A stretch of DNA of 44,551 nt, from positions 1-44,551 of the forward strand of contig SIBF01000010.1 in the NCBI GenBank assembly GCA_009695275.1, written 5' to 3'. Below are positions 34,669 to 43,403 of this stretch, one piece after another. Under the pieces are notes generated by a model, which saw nothing but the letters and a program-made list of their open reading frames with translations, made no database searches and was not told the DNA's origin. How positions within the stretch are numbered: position 1 is the stretch's first letter; each line of letters starts with the position of its first letter. Source of the stretch: Pedosphaera sp. Lineage in GTDB: Bacteria; Verrucomicrobiota; Verrucomicrobiia; Limisphaerales; F1-12-MAGs170. A program made the position numbers and the translations under genes.

Positions 34669-35058
34669 CTAACCCGAGATGAGAATAACATTGCCATAGA
34701 GGGTGGTGTCACCCGTGCGAATCAGGCCGATCGCTTGTGGTACACGCTTCTTGAACTCGATGTGTGGTTCGAATTGTAGTTCCGCGCCCTGACACGCTTT
34801 TACGAAAGCGCTGCGGGTTTTACGGTCGTTGTGACTGACGAATTCCCGGGCCATGAAGACTTGTCCGCATTTCCAGTTGGCACGAACCGCGTTCAGAACT
34901 TGGAGGACGGTGGGCACGCCGGCGGTTAGCGACAGATCCACGGTTTCGATCTGCGGCCAGAAAGGAAACGCCCAGTCAGCGATGACCAGCGAATTCGTGT
35001 GACGCACCCGGCTGATCAAGGCATTGAGTTGGGGATTAAGAATTCCGGAGATCAGCAT
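34669..35058 (-). CDS. rbsD: RbsD-family D-ribose pyranase-like mutarotase
   Basis: A 129-residue RbsD-type protein. ATG 35058 is chosen since it gives the family start LISGILNPQLNALISRVRHTNSL with the catalytic His20; the frame continues upstream to 35130 without homology. Asp28 in IADWAFPFWP, the TAGVPTVLQVLNAV segment and the C-terminal GDTTLYGNVILISG match RbsD. RbsD converts beta-pyranose to furanose ribose so that the kinase can use it. It is the first gene of a three-gene - strand cluster, 33 bases upstream of the isomerase gene. It differs from the FucU-like gene at 33365-33811, so two mutarotases flank one isomerase. Confidence 0.82.
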   Translation of the reverse strand: MLISGILNPQLNALISRVRHTNSLVIADWAFPFWPQIETVDLSLTAGVPTVLQVLNAVRANWKCGQVFMAREFVSHNDRKTRSAFVKACQGAELQFEPHIEFKKRVPQAIGLIRTGDTTLYGNVILISG

Positions 35059-35482
35059 AGTCAACGATGCGGACGCTAGGAATGTTTGGGCGCAAATTCC
35101 AGAACATTTTGCCGCATCTTCACGCTTCACCAGTTACGGTCATCGAGAAGTTCGAGGTTTCGCCCGGTGATAAAGATAACAAAAAAGGTTTGGACAATCC
35201 ACGGACGAGTTGCCAGCGTGATCACCGTTCACACAAGGTAACTATCAAACTCATTGCTTCCATGGATCACGATGCTCCCCACGTTCATGCGGCTTGTCGC
35301 GGCGCGCGGCAGTGTTGGCTGCGCCGGTCGGCGGTTCGCTCGAAAGTCCAGGCCAGAACGGAAGGAGAGCTACGCGGCCATGATGCATGGATTGATCCCC
35401 ACCTTGGAAATACCAAATCTTTATTCGAGACTGAGACGGGTGTCGGCCGGTGTCGCGCATCGTGTCAGACTCAATTTGTTCC
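35059..35482. other. Intergenic gap between RbsD and a small gene
   Basis: About 420 bases without a well supported gene. A + strand frame near 35260-35290 contains MDHDAPHVHA, which resembles the start motif of DUF4160 proteins, but the rest of that frame is Arg-rich and does not continue the family. It may be a decayed gene. No hairpin terminator or tRNA was seen. Confidence 0.4.
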
Positions 35483-35815
35483 ATGAAAATCGTCTTCGAT
35501 CGAGAAACTCAAATCGGCGTCTGCGACCAGGATTGGGAGTCTGATTATTGCTCCAAGCCCGACAACGGCGAACCTTGGGCTATTTACGCCCATACCATGG
35601 CGGAGTTCACCCACGCTCAAGGAATGGTTAAAATTGAGCATCGTTGCTTCGTACGTTCCGGCTCGGAAATCGCCGAATTCCCTTCAGTACGGCCGGACAT
35701 AGCCCTCGAGGTCGCTCCAGACTCGGAGGAAGAAGCCCTTCGCATGGTGGAAAAGCTCCACGATAAGTTCGTGGACAAGGCGAAGCAAAATGCCGCCTCC
35801 GTCTGCGCCTACTGA
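35483..35815 (+). CDS. Hypothetical protein
   Basis: A 110-residue soluble protein with no signal peptide or membrane helix. ATG 35483 is preferred over an upstream in-frame ATG because the extra 11 residues look non-coding. It starts KIVFDRETQIGVCDQDW and ends with an acidic-basic helix (PDSEEEALRMVEKLHDKFVDKAKQ) that could be a coiled coil. Four cysteines are present but not in a heme or metal motif. I do not recognise the family. It is convergent with the Rieske gene 73 bases away. A real gene is likely from the amphipathic C-terminus and balanced composition. Confidence 0.5.
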   Translation: MKIVFDRETQIGVCDQDWESDYCSKPDNGEPWAIYAHTMAEFTHAQGMVKIEHRCFVRSGSEIAEFPSVRPDIALEVAPDSEEEALRMVEKLHDKFVDKAKQNAASVCAY

Positions 35816-35888
35816 TCCTGAAGCAGATTTGACTGATCCTCGCGATTTGGACAGCAAGGCGTTGGCGTTCGGCACCCACGCTTGTCAT

Positions 35889-36272
35889 TCAGTCTTCCTC
35901 GATCCAAATCTCATTCTTTGAGATCGTCACGGGGATCCTTTTCAATGAAAGTCCGGCGCAAGGACCGCGCACACACAGACCCGTGGATACTTCGTAGGTC
36001 GCAGCGTGGGCGTGACAAATCAGATGGTTTTGATCCGTGATCAGGAAATCACCGGTGCCTCCGTCCAGCGACACGGGAAGGTGCCGGCATGCGTTTTCAA
36101 AAGCCACGATTTCGTGCGCTGCCCGGAGGATCAGACCTTCTCGTTTTACTCCATCGCGGCAGTATTGGAAGGAACGCGCCACTCCTTCGATCAGGTCGCT
36201 CTCCAGGCAAACTCGCTGAAAGGACATCAGAGCCTCAAAACTCTTCCGCACTACTCCGAAATCCGCTGTCAC
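35889..36272 (-). CDS. Rieske [2Fe-2S] protein
   Basis: A 127-residue soluble protein with a Rieske cluster motif: Cys62-Arg-His64 and Cys86-His-Ala-His89, 21 residues between the two halves. Two further cysteines (99 and 104) in GLCVRGPCAG could stabilise the cluster loop. It has no transmembrane anchor, so it is like a Rieske ferredoxin, such as those that feed electrons to oxygenases or nitrite reductase. An internal ATG at 36227 would shorten the start by 15 residues. It lies three bases after the stop of a conserved hypothetical gene on the same strand, so they form one transcript. No oxygenase gene is nearby. Confidence 0.82.
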   Translation of the reverse strand: MTADFGVVRKSFEALMSFQRVCLESDLIEGVARSFQYCRDGVKREGLILRAAHEIVAFENACRHLPVSLDGGTGDFLITDQNHLICHAHAATYEVSTGLCVRGPCAGLSLKRIPVTISKNEIWIEED

Positions 36273-36275
36273 ACT

Positions 36276-36614
36276 TCACATCCATGCGTACTCACCGATC
36301 TCGATGTGCCAGTCGCTGCCGTCGGTGACGCGCACACCTTTCTTTTGTTGTTGGTAAACAATTTTCTCAAGGTTCACCGTCGCGGGGATAATATTGACGA
36401 GCATGTCGCCCGAGACGATGGAGATCAACCGCACCCGCACCTCCTGCCGGCGAACAAAAGCGAACTTGGAAGAATCAACGGTGTACACGTGACCGGTCAC
36501 GCGTGCCACGCCGGACTCGTAGTCATCGACGATACCAACGAAATGACGGTGTGGATCTTTTTCGAAGTGGCGGCGGTGGATGACATGGATCTTCTCCCCT
36601 TTTTTTAGAATCAT
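36276..36614 (-). CDS. Conserved hypothetical protein paired with the Rieske gene
   Basis: A 112-residue soluble protein. It begins MILKKGEKIHVIHRRHFEKD, followed by HFVGIVDDYESGVARVTGHV, a strand pair with FAFVRRQEVRVRLISIVSGD and an end VTDGSDWHIEIGEYAW. The all-beta, barrel-like strand pattern is similar to conserved small proteins I recall from verrucomicrobial and proteobacterial genomes with no known role. No metal site is evident. It is directly upstream of the Rieske gene (three-base gap). A small regulatory or electron-transfer accessory role is only a guess from the context. Confidence 0.6.
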   Translation of the reverse strand: MILKKGEKIHVIHRRHFEKDPHRHFVGIVDDYESGVARVTGHVYTVDSSKFAFVRRQEVRVRLISIVSGDMLVNIIPATVNLEKIVYQQQKKGVRVTDGSDWHIEIGEYAWM

Positions 36615-36863
36615 AGCGTCGAGACAGGTTGAATTTTCGGCGCAGGCTAGACAGCGAAGGCGGGGAAGTCTAGCAGACGTTGCATCCTCGCATCCACGGG
36701 TCTTCTGACCCTTCTCTTGCAGGGCGGCACTTGATACGCGTAAGCTGACTGCAGGTTTCGGCTCGCTGGCCCGGCAACAGTTGCGGATGCATCCAGCCTG
36801 CTGAACGCAACAAAGCCAGATGAATAGCTGAGGCGGTAATCTGCCTCAAACTTTGCATGACCC
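36615..36863. other. Divergent intergenic region
   Basis: About 250 bases between the Rieske transcript and the + strand cytochrome gene. It must hold divergent promoters, but I see no clear boxes, operator or RNA structure. Open frames in it lack family features. Confidence 0.4.
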
Positions 36864-39800
36864 ATGAAAAGCTTGATTTGTGATCACCAGAGCCTGTGGC
36901 GATGCTTTAGCCGTGTAATGACTCTCTCGTTGAGTCTCCACTTCTTCAGTTCCACCGCTTCGGGCGCCTCGAAACCAACGGCTCAGGGAATCGACTTCAG
37001 CCGGCAGATCCGGACGATCTTGTCTGACAATTGCTTTGCCTGTCACGGACCGGACGACAACACGCGCAAAGGAAAATTCCGTCTGGACAGAAAGGAAGAC
37101 GCCTTCAAAGGCGGAAAATCCGGAGCGCTTTGCATTGTTCCGGGCAAGCCGGAGGAGAGCGAACTCTTCAAACGACTCACCACTCACGACGAGGATGATC
37201 TGATGCCTCCGCCGAAGTCGAAGAAGGTTCTTACCCCCGCCCAAATCGATCTTGTCAAACGCTGGATCACAGAAGGCGCTTCCTGGCAAAGCCACTGGGC
37301 CTTCGAGAAACCCGTTGCTGCGAGACCTCCAGAGAACAAGGAGCGACGATGGGCCAGGAACGAGATTGACCACTTCGTTCTTGCTCGACTGGAAAAGGAG
37401 TCCCTGAAGCCCTCTTTGCCCGCTGACAAAACCACTCTCGCCCGCCGGGTTTCACTCGATCTCACAGGGCTGCCGCCGACGATTGATGAAGTGGATGCCT
37501 TCCTGAACGACAAGAGCGACGGCGCTTACGAGAAGCTGGTTGACCGCCTTCTGGAATCCAATCGTTACGGTGAGAACATGGCTCGCTACTGGATGGATGC
37601 CGTGCGTTACGCCGATTCCCACGGATACCACATCGATTCCCAGCGCGACATCTGGCCCTACCGTGATTGGGTCATCAATGCTTTCAACAAGAACATGCCC
37701 TTTGACCAGTTCACGACCGAACAACTGGCGGGTGATCTCCTGCCGAATCCAACGAAGGAGCAAAAGATCGCTTCCGGCTACGTGCGTTGCAACATGAGCA
37801 CCGGCGAGGGAGGGGTCATCGAGGCGGAGTACCTGGCGAAGTACACGTTCGATCGCACTGAGACCACAGGCACCATCTGGATGGGGCTCACGCTCATGTG
37901 CTCACGCTGTCACTCGCACAAGTATGATCCCATCTCGCATCGCGAATACTACGGGCTCTACTCGTTTTTCCACAGCTTGAACGAGCCGGTCATGGACGAT
38001 AATAAACCCAACCCCGATCCGTTTCTGCAGTTGCCGACGCCTGAACAGCAAGCCCGCCAGGACGAACTCAAAGGCCTCATCCGCGATGAACAGAAAAAAT
38101 CAGAGCGGCCCGTGTCGGTCCTGGACGCAGATCAGACGGCCTGGCAGTCGCAATGGCACAGCCGCCTCTCGGATGGTTGGTCCGAACTTGTTCCATCCAG
38201 CGCGCTTTCGGCTCAAACCAACGGGGCCAGCTTGAAGGTGCTGGCAGATCACTCGATACTCGCCAGCGGTCCGGCGCCGGCTTCCGATGTTTATGAAATC
38301 ACAACATCATTGAACGCGGGCAAGATCGGCGCGGTGCGACTCGAAACACTTCCCAGCAATTCCTTTCCTCTTCAGAGCGCCGCACGCGCTGCCGACGGAC
38401 GGTTTCGGCTCTCGGAGATCGAAGCGGAATTGGTGGGTGCTGGTGCCGAAATCCAGGCCGACGGAGACAAACCGGAGAAACCGCGAAAGCTCCGGTTTGC
38501 TCACTCTGGATCAGACTCTGCCGAACCCGACCGTGATTCCGCGAAAGCCATCGACGGGAATCCGGACTCTGGTTGGGGCGTTGCGACCAATTCCACCTCT
38601 CAACCGCACCGTGCTGTGTTCGTGCTGGATGCTCCGGCCAGCATTCCATCCAACGCGACTCTTCGCGTCCGGCTTCGTTTCGAGAGCGACAAGACCAACC
38701 GCGCGTTGGGTTCTTTCCGGCTCGCAATCGCTCAAAACCAGGATCTTGTCCGCACACTCATTCCGCCGAAGCAGGAGCCATGGCACGTCATCGGCCCTTT
38801 CAAGACCGAGGGGCTGCAGGCTGGCTTGACCAAAGCATACGAGCCCGAAACGGAAGTTGATTTGAAGAAAGCCTACCCAGGCGTGCGCGATGAAATCCGC
38901 TGGAACAGCCGCCCGGAGTTGCAGGACGGCAAGTCTCATCTGCTCGTTCATGATCTCCACGGCGTTCACGGCGCCTATTACTTCCATCGAAAAATCCAGA
39001 TGCCCGGGGAGCGCGACGTTGAGTTGCGTCTTCGCGCGAATGATCTCTTCAAGGTTTGGGTCAATGGCGAACTTGTGCATGAACGGAGTTCCCCTGCGAA
39101 GTCTGGAGATCCCGCTGATCTCATGAAGGTCAGGTTGCCGAAGGGCGAGAACCGGCTGCTGATCAAGGTCGTCAACCACCAGGGTTCCGCCTACTTCGCT
39201 TTCGACAAGGATCTCGGAGATCACGATGTTCTTCCCGCTGAGATCACTCCCATCCTTGCCGCGACCTCGACGCCGGCGAGTGGTGACGTTGGCCAGGTTC
39301 GGGAATTGTATCGCCGGACACACTCTGATGAGTTCAAGCAGCTCTTCGCCACGCTTGATGAGCATCGGTCCGAGCAGAAATCCCTCGAACGCATCATTCC
39401 AACCACGCTGGTGGCGCGGGAAATGGAAAAGCCGCGTGAGACGTTCATGCTTGTTCGGGGGGAGTATGACAAGCCTGGCGACAAAGTTTCTCCCGGCGTT
39501 CCAGCCATTCTGCCTCCGTGGCCCACAGACACGCCGACAAACCGGCTCGGCCTGGCGAAATGGCTTCTGAGCCCGGAGCATCCGCTGACCGCACGCGTCA
39601 ACGTCAATCGTTTCTGGCAGCAATTCTTCGGAACCGGTTTGGTCAAGACCACCGAAGATTTTGGCGTGCAAGGCGAGCGTCCTTCCCATCCGGAACTGCT
39701 CGATTGGCTCGCCGCGGAGTTCATCCGATCTGGGTGGGATGTGAAGAAACTTCAACGGCTCATTGTCACGTCCGCGACCTACCGCCAACATTCTCATGTA

Positions 39801-40484
39801 TCGCCCGCGCTTCTGGCTCGTGACCCCGAGAATCGGCTGCTGGCCCGCAGCTCCCGCTTCCGTGTCGAGGGCGAAGTTCTCCGCGACATCGCGCTTTACG
39901 TGGGCGGCATCCTTGCGGAGAAGCAAGGTGGTCGCAGCGTGAAGCCATACGAACCACCCGGCCTATGGGAGACGGTTTCGTTCAACAATTCCCAGAAGTA
40001 CGTTCCAGACACTGGCGAGAGTCAGTATCGTCGCGGCCTTTACACATATTGGAAACGTCAGAGCCCGCCGCCGAACCTGCTCCTCTTCGATGCGCCGACG
40101 CGCGAGTATTGCGTCGTCCGCCGGCCTCGAACCAATACACCATTGCAGGCGCTGGCACTTCTCAACGATCCCCAGTTTGTCGAGGCGTCGCGCGCTTTCG
40201 CGTTCAGAATCTTGCGGCATGGCGGGAAGACTTCTGAGAGCCGGCTCAACTACGCGTTCCGAACGGCAACCAGCCGCAAACCCGGAGCCGAGGAGATTCG
40301 CATCCTGAAGCAAACTCTCGAACAACAGATCGCTGAATACAGGCGTGATGCCGCCGCTGCAGAAAAGTTGCTCAGTGTTGGTGGTTTCAAGGGCGAGAGC
40401 ACGCTTGACGAGAGTGAACTGGCCGCGTGGGCCACGATCGCCAGCATGATCCTCAACCTCGACGAGACCGTAACCAAGGGCTGA
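36864..40484 (+). CDS. PSD1 cytochrome c - DUF1549 - DUF1553 protein
   Basis: A 1206-residue exported protein typical of Planctomycetes and Verrucomicrobia. A signal peptide (to about residue 35) is followed by the PSD1 monoheme domain with CFACH at 57-61 and the MPPPKSKK segment. DUF1549 (about 163-370) contains [16 protein letters not shown] and a second CXXCH, CSRCH, at 346-350. A long middle part has two beta-sandwich modules; one resembles a discoidin-like fold (about 510-625), and the other a PA14/galactose-binding type with [21 protein letters not shown]1553 (about 893-1150) holds [19 protein letters not shown] and [15 protein letters not shown]. With the following DUF1501 gene it makes a conserved pair of unknown function, thought to act on extracellular polysaccharides. 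Confidence 0.9.
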   Translation: MKSLICDHQSLWRCFSRVMTLSLSLHFFSSTASGASKPTAQGIDFSRQIRTILSDNCFACHGPDDNTRKGKFRLDRKEDAFKGGKSGALCIVPGKPEESELFKRLTTHDEDDLMPPPKSKKVLTPAQIDLVKRWITEGASWQSHWAFEKPVAARPPENKERRWARNEIDHFVLARLEKESLKPSLPADKTTLARRVSLDLTGLPPTIDEVDAFLNDKSDGAYEKLVDRLLESNRYGENMARYWMDAVRYADSHGYHIDSQRDIWPYRDWVINAFNKNMPFDQFTTEQLAGDLLPNPTKEQKIASGYVRCNMSTGEGGVIEAEYLAKYTFDRTETTGTIWMGLTLMCSRCHSHKYDPISHREYYGLYSFFHSLNEPVMDDNKPNPDPFLQLPTPEQQARQDELKGLIRDEQKKSERPVSVLDADQTAWQSQWHSRLSDGWSELVPSSALSAQTNGASLKVLADHSILASGPAPASDVYEITTSLNAGKIGAVRLETLPSNSFPLQSAARAADGRFRLSEIEAELVGAGAEIQADGDKPEKPRKLRFAHSGSDSAEPDRDSAKAIDGNPDSGWGVATNSTSQPHRAVFVLDAPASIPSNATLRVRLRFESDKTNRALGSFRLAIAQNQDLVRTLIPPKQEPWHVIGPFKTEGLQAGLTKAYEPETEVDLKKAYPGVRDEIRWNSRPELQDGKSHLLVHDLHGVHGAYYFHRKIQMPGERDVELRLRANDLFKVWVNGELVHERSSPAKSGDPADLMKVRLPKGENRLLIKVVNHQGSAYFAFDKDLGDHDVLPAEITPILAATSTPASGDVGQVRELYRRTHSDEFKQLFATLDEHRSEQKSLERIIPTTLVAREMEKPRETFMLVRGEYDKPGDKVSPGVPAILPPWPTDTPTNRLGLAKWLLSPEHPLTARVNVNRFWQQFFGTGLVKTTEDFGVQGERPSHPELLDWLAAEFIRSGWDVKKLQRLIVTSATYRQHSHVSPALLARDPENRLLARSSRFRVEGEVLRDIALYVGGILAEKQGGRSVKPYEPPGLWETVSFNNSQKYVPDTGESQYRRGLYTYWKRQSPPPNLLLFDAPTREYCVVRRPRTNTPLQALALLNDPQFVEASRAFAFRILRHGGKTSESRLNYAFRTATSRKPGAEEIRILKQTLEQQIAEYRRDAAAAEKLLSVGGFKGESTLDESELAAWATIASMILNLDETVTKG

Positions 40485-40512
40485 ACAGTTCACCAACAAC
40501 GAAGGCATAATT

Positions 40513-41961
40513 ATGAATCCATTTCGAGAACACGCCCTCCTGATGACTCGCCGCCACTTCTTCGGCCGCGCGGCCGCTGGTCTGGGAACTGCCGCACTTG
40601 GCTCGCTTCTTAATCCATCACTGCTGAATGCTGCCTCGGATGCTTCGGCATCTTTGTTACGCAAGACTCATTTTGCGCCGAAAGCCAAACGGGTCATTTA
40701 CCTCTTCATGGCGGGCGGCCCGGCGCAGATGGAATTGCTCGATTACAAGCCGGAGCTGCAGAAGCTGCATAACCAGGAATTGCCAGAGTCCATTCGCATG
40801 GGCCAGCGCATCACCACCATGACTTCCGGGCAGAAGGCTTTTCCGGTGGTTCGACCGATCTTCAAGTTTGCCCAGCACGGGAAGTGCGGTGCCTGGGTCA
40901 GCGAGCTTCTGCCTCACACGAGCTCCATTGTGGATGACATTTGTGTTATCAAGAGCGTCCACACGGAGGCGATCAACCATGATCCGGCGATCACCTTTAT
41001 CCAAACCGGCTTCCAACAGCCGGGCCGCCCCTGCGTGGGTTCGTGGCTCAGTTACGGCCTTGGCAGCACGAATGAAAATCTTCCAGCCTTTATCGTGATG
41101 ATCTCCAGCGGCAAGGAGAGCGATCAACCTCTCTACACCCGGCTGTGGAGCGCAGGATTTCTTCCATCTGAATATCAAGGCGTCCAGTTCCGAGGCACGG
41201 GCGATCCAGTGCTCTACCTTTCAAATCCCCCCGGCATCAGCGCAGCGGGCCGCCGGCGGATGCTCGATGGCATCGCCAAACTCAACGCGCGTCAGTACCA
41301 GGTGATTGGCGATCCCGAGATTAACACTCGTATTTCGCAATATGAGATGGGGTTCCGGATGCAAACCTCCGTGCCGGATCTCGTGGACATTTCCAAGGAG
41401 TCTGAAGCCACGCTCAACCTCTATGGGCCGGACGTGAAGAAGCCGGGAAGTTTCGCTTACAATTGCCTGATTGCACGGCGCATGGCCGAACGCGGGGTGC
41501 GTTTCACACAGCTCTATCATCGTGGTTGGGATCAGCATGGCAGTTTGCCCCGCCGGATTCGCGAGCAGTGCAAGGACACCGATCAGCCTAGCGCCGCGTT
41601 GGTGAAAGATCTAAAGCAACGCGGCCTGCTCGACGACACTCTCGTCATCTGGGGCGGCGAATTTGGGCGCACCGTTTATAGCCAGGGAAAGATCGAGCCG
41701 GATAATTACGGGCGCGATCACCACGGACGGTGCTTCTCCATCTGGATGGCCGGCGGCGGCATCAAAGGCGGCATGAGCTACGGCGAGACGGACGACTACT
41801 GCTACAACATCGTCGAGAATCCCGTCCACATCCACGACCAGAACGCCACCATCCTTCATTGCCTCGGCACCGATCACGAGAAGCTCACCTACCGCTTTCA
41901 AGGCCGTGACTTTCGCCTCACGGACATCCACGGCGAAGTGGTGAAGGGAATTCTAGCGTGA
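40513..41961 (+). CDS. DUF1501 protein with Tat signal
   Basis: A 482-residue exported protein. The N-terminus carries a Tat motif, TRRHFFGR, with Arg13-Arg14, and a hydrophobic region ending LNAASDAS, so it is expected to be exported folded. The family belongs to the alkaline phosphatase/sulfatase superfamily; visible elements are [18 protein letters not shown] near the start, [14 protein letters not shown]-like [41 protein letters not shown] and [14 protein letters not shown] metal-dependent hydrolase is likely. It follows the PSD1-DUF1549-DUF1553 gene by 28 bases, the standard two-gene arrangement. The substrate of this pair is not known. Confidence 0.9.
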   Translation: MNPFREHALLMTRRHFFGRAAAGLGTAALGSLLNPSLLNAASDASASLLRKTHFAPKAKRVIYLFMAGGPAQMELLDYKPELQKLHNQELPESIRMGQRITTMTSGQKAFPVVRPIFKFAQHGKCGAWVSELLPHTSSIVDDICVIKSVHTEAINHDPAITFIQTGFQQPGRPCVGSWLSYGLGSTNENLPAFIVMISSGKESDQPLYTRLWSAGFLPSEYQGVQFRGTGDPVLYLSNPPGISAAGRRRMLDGIAKLNARQYQVIGDPEINTRISQYEMGFRMQTSVPDLVDISKESEATLNLYGPDVKKPGSFAYNCLIARRMAERGVRFTQLYHRGWDQHGSLPRRIREQCKDTDQPSAALVKDLKQRGLLDDTLVIWGGEFGRTVYSQGKIEPDNYGRDHHGRCFSIWMAGGGIKGGMSYGETDDYCYNIVENPVHIHDQNATILHCLGTDHEKLTYRFQGRDFRLTDIHGEVVKGILA

Positions 41962-41983
41962 GCTGTTCTGAATTCTTTTGACG

Positions 41984-42295
41984 TCAGCTTCGCCTCTCAC
42001 GCAACAGCGAGCGTATTTGTAACGGATTCCGAGCCGCATGGATCAACAGGGAGATAATCAGCAGGTCGCCGTGGTATCTGTAGTACAGAGCGTAGGGAAA
42101 GGGTCTGATCAGAACTCTGCGAAAATCCGAATAGACAATCCGATAGATCTCCCCGTCCTGCTGTAGATGAGGGAGGTATGAATAGAACGTTCCCAGGAAT
42201 CGATCTCCCAAGCCAATGTATCCTTCTCGATCATACCAATTTGCTGCTTCGGCGACCTCCACAGAAACTTCCGGAAGGATGCGGAATTCCTTCAT
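41984..42295 (-). CDS. ParE/RelE-like toxin
   Basis: A 103-residue protein of the ParE/RelE toxin family: ILPEVSVEVAEAANWYDREG near the start, a central IYRIVYSDFRRVLIRPFPYALYYR strand series and the end LLIHAARNPLQI, typical of ParE-type toxins (AARDPxxW in many). No catalytic residues can be named by eye. ATG 42295 overlaps the antitoxin stop as ATGA, so the two are co-translated. Likely target: DNA gyrase if ParE-like, or ribosome-bound mRNA if RelE-like. It is convergent with the DUF1501 gene, 22 bases apart. Confidence 0.82.
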   Translation of the reverse strand: MKEFRILPEVSVEVAEAANWYDREGYIGLGDRFLGTFYSYLPHLQQDGEIYRIVYSDFRRVLIRPFPYALYYRYHGDLLIISLLIHAARNPLQIRSLLRERRS

Positions 42296-42516
42296 GCACG
42301 AAGTGTTTTTATTCTCTCCTTGAACTCATCCAGGGTGAGCACGCGTGAAGGGTCGCGAAGAAAGGCAGCCCATCGTTCATCCAGCAGGTTCTTTTCTTCC
42401 TCAGTGACTTCCAACGACTCGGAATCGCGAGCAACTTCCTCCCACAGCTCATCCACAAGTTGAAGTTTTTCGCGGGCGGACAGTGCCCGCACTTCTGGTA
42501 GATCAGCTAGTTTCAT
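42292..42516 (-). CDS. Antitoxin of the addiction-module component family
   Basis: A 74-residue protein of the putative addiction-module family. ATG 42516 gives MKLADLPEVRALSAREKLQL; the frame extends nine codons upstream without need. It reads LVDELWEEVA and the conserved ERWAAFLRDPSRVLTLDEFKERI. The N-terminal half probably binds operator DNA and the C-terminal half wraps the toxin. It is the first gene of a two-gene operon with the ParE-like toxin. The operator should lie in the 100 bases upstream; no clear palindrome was found. Confidence 0.82.
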   Translation of the reverse strand: MKLADLPEVRALSAREKLQLVDELWEEVARDSESLEVTEEEKNLLDERWAAFLRDPSRVLTLDEFKERIKTLRA

Positions 42517-42872
42517 GTCGAGAGCATACCACGCCAGCCGCAAGCGCTAAACAAGGATTTTTCAGGCCGCGTATCCGACGAGTTGCCTCCCATCCCGGCA
42601 TCTGCTCTGAACGCGCAAAGGATCAGTCAATTATTTGTGGTTCCTGTAGGCAAGTGGTTCAAGAAATTTCCCGGCTTCATCCTGTGTGGCGAAGGCGAGT
42701 TCATCAAAACGTTCCTGCTTTCCGGTCAAGCGCCGACGGACGCGAAGTCGGGTAGAAACTCGGCGGCGAACACGAGCCTGGGCAAGGGCAAAGGCTAGGC
42801 GATTCTCCCGTATTCCCTTCCGGAAAGTAGCGAACCTCAGATCAGCGCGCGACGTTCCACGAAATGCCCGGG

Positions 42873-42896
42873 AGGGCGTCGTTCCACCACCGCCCT
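42873..42896. repeat. REP-like hairpin, copy 1 (inverted)
   Basis: AGGGCG and CGCCCT pair around 12 bases. The reverse complement, AGGGCGGTGGTGGAACGACGCCCT in pattern, matches the hairpin at 43049-43072 in its ends and central GTGGAA, with changes in the stem. The pair is therefore a diverged, inverted couple about 175 bases apart. Confidence 0.5.
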
Positions 42897-43048
42897 AATT
42901 TTTTCCACGCGACGCGAACGGGTCATCCCTGCGGAACGGACGGTTTCGTTGTTGAATTCACGTTCCGGTAACGAGCGAATGCCCGCGGCACGCAATCCGC
43001 ACGGCGACGATGGTGCCTTCACGCAAAGGCGATTCCCTCCGTAAAGTC

Positions 43049-43072
43049 AGGGCGGACGTGGAAGTCCGCCCT
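43049..43072. repeat. REP-like hairpin, copy 2
   Basis: AGGGCGGAC and GTCCGCCCT form a perfect 9-bp stem around a GTGGAA loop. The motif is strongly GC-rich and extragenic, like bacterial REP elements. No T-run follows, so it is not a simple terminator. Confidence 0.7.
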
Positions 43073-43222
43073 CCCGCGATGCGGGATAACTTGGCCGTCA
43101 GGACGCAGGAAGCCACTGCTTTCGAAATGAAGATCAGTTGACGATCTGCAAGCGTTGGCGTTCTATCGAACCGTCCCGGAAGGCTCCAGCCGGTCCGAAT
43201 GTTCTCGGGATTCCGTGAAGGC

Positions 43223-43353
43223 TATACTCTGCGCGGCCATAGATTGCGCTTTTTGAAATCGAGCGAAAATGGTCGCTTCCCATTGATTGTAAGCTACTTG
43301 ACAACTCAAGTGTCACGGTGCCAAAAGCGCAGTTTGTGACCGCGCTCAGTATA
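43223..43353 (-). repeat. MITE-like 131-bp palindromic element, copy 2
   Basis: Inverted relative to the copy at 27553-27683 and nearly identical (about four differences, such as AAGTAGCTTAC in place of AAGTGGCTCAC on the matching strand). It has the same TATACT ends, TGCGCTTTT inner repeats and the same 131-bp length. It lies 50 bases upstream of the secreted hydrolase gene. The near-identity implies recent movement or gene conversion. Confidence 0.85.
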
Positions 43354-43403
43354 TCATGAAATCAGCGCGCTTCTTTCTTTCGTCGGCAATCGGGGTTTAG
43401 ATT

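Larger units (their letters stand above)
42517..43222. other. Long intergenic region with REP-like hairpins
   Basis: About 700 bases between the antitoxin start and the second MITE copy. Open frames exist on both strands near 42583-42800 but show neither motifs nor ribosome sites that I can defend. Two related hairpins are listed separately. A - strand frame that runs out of the MITE ends at 43134 with an Arg-rich, protein-like tail, which might be a remnant of a gene end. Confidence 0.45.

Noticed and set aside
38511-39926. A 471-codon open frame on the - strand inside the DUF1549/DUF1553 gene
   Set aside because: The long + strand protein covers it with clear DUF1553 motifs; the antisense translation has no domain features.
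42583-42798. Short frames on both strands upstream of the antitoxin
   Set aside because: Both translations look partly protein-like, so the choice is ambiguous, and neither has a start signal or known motif.
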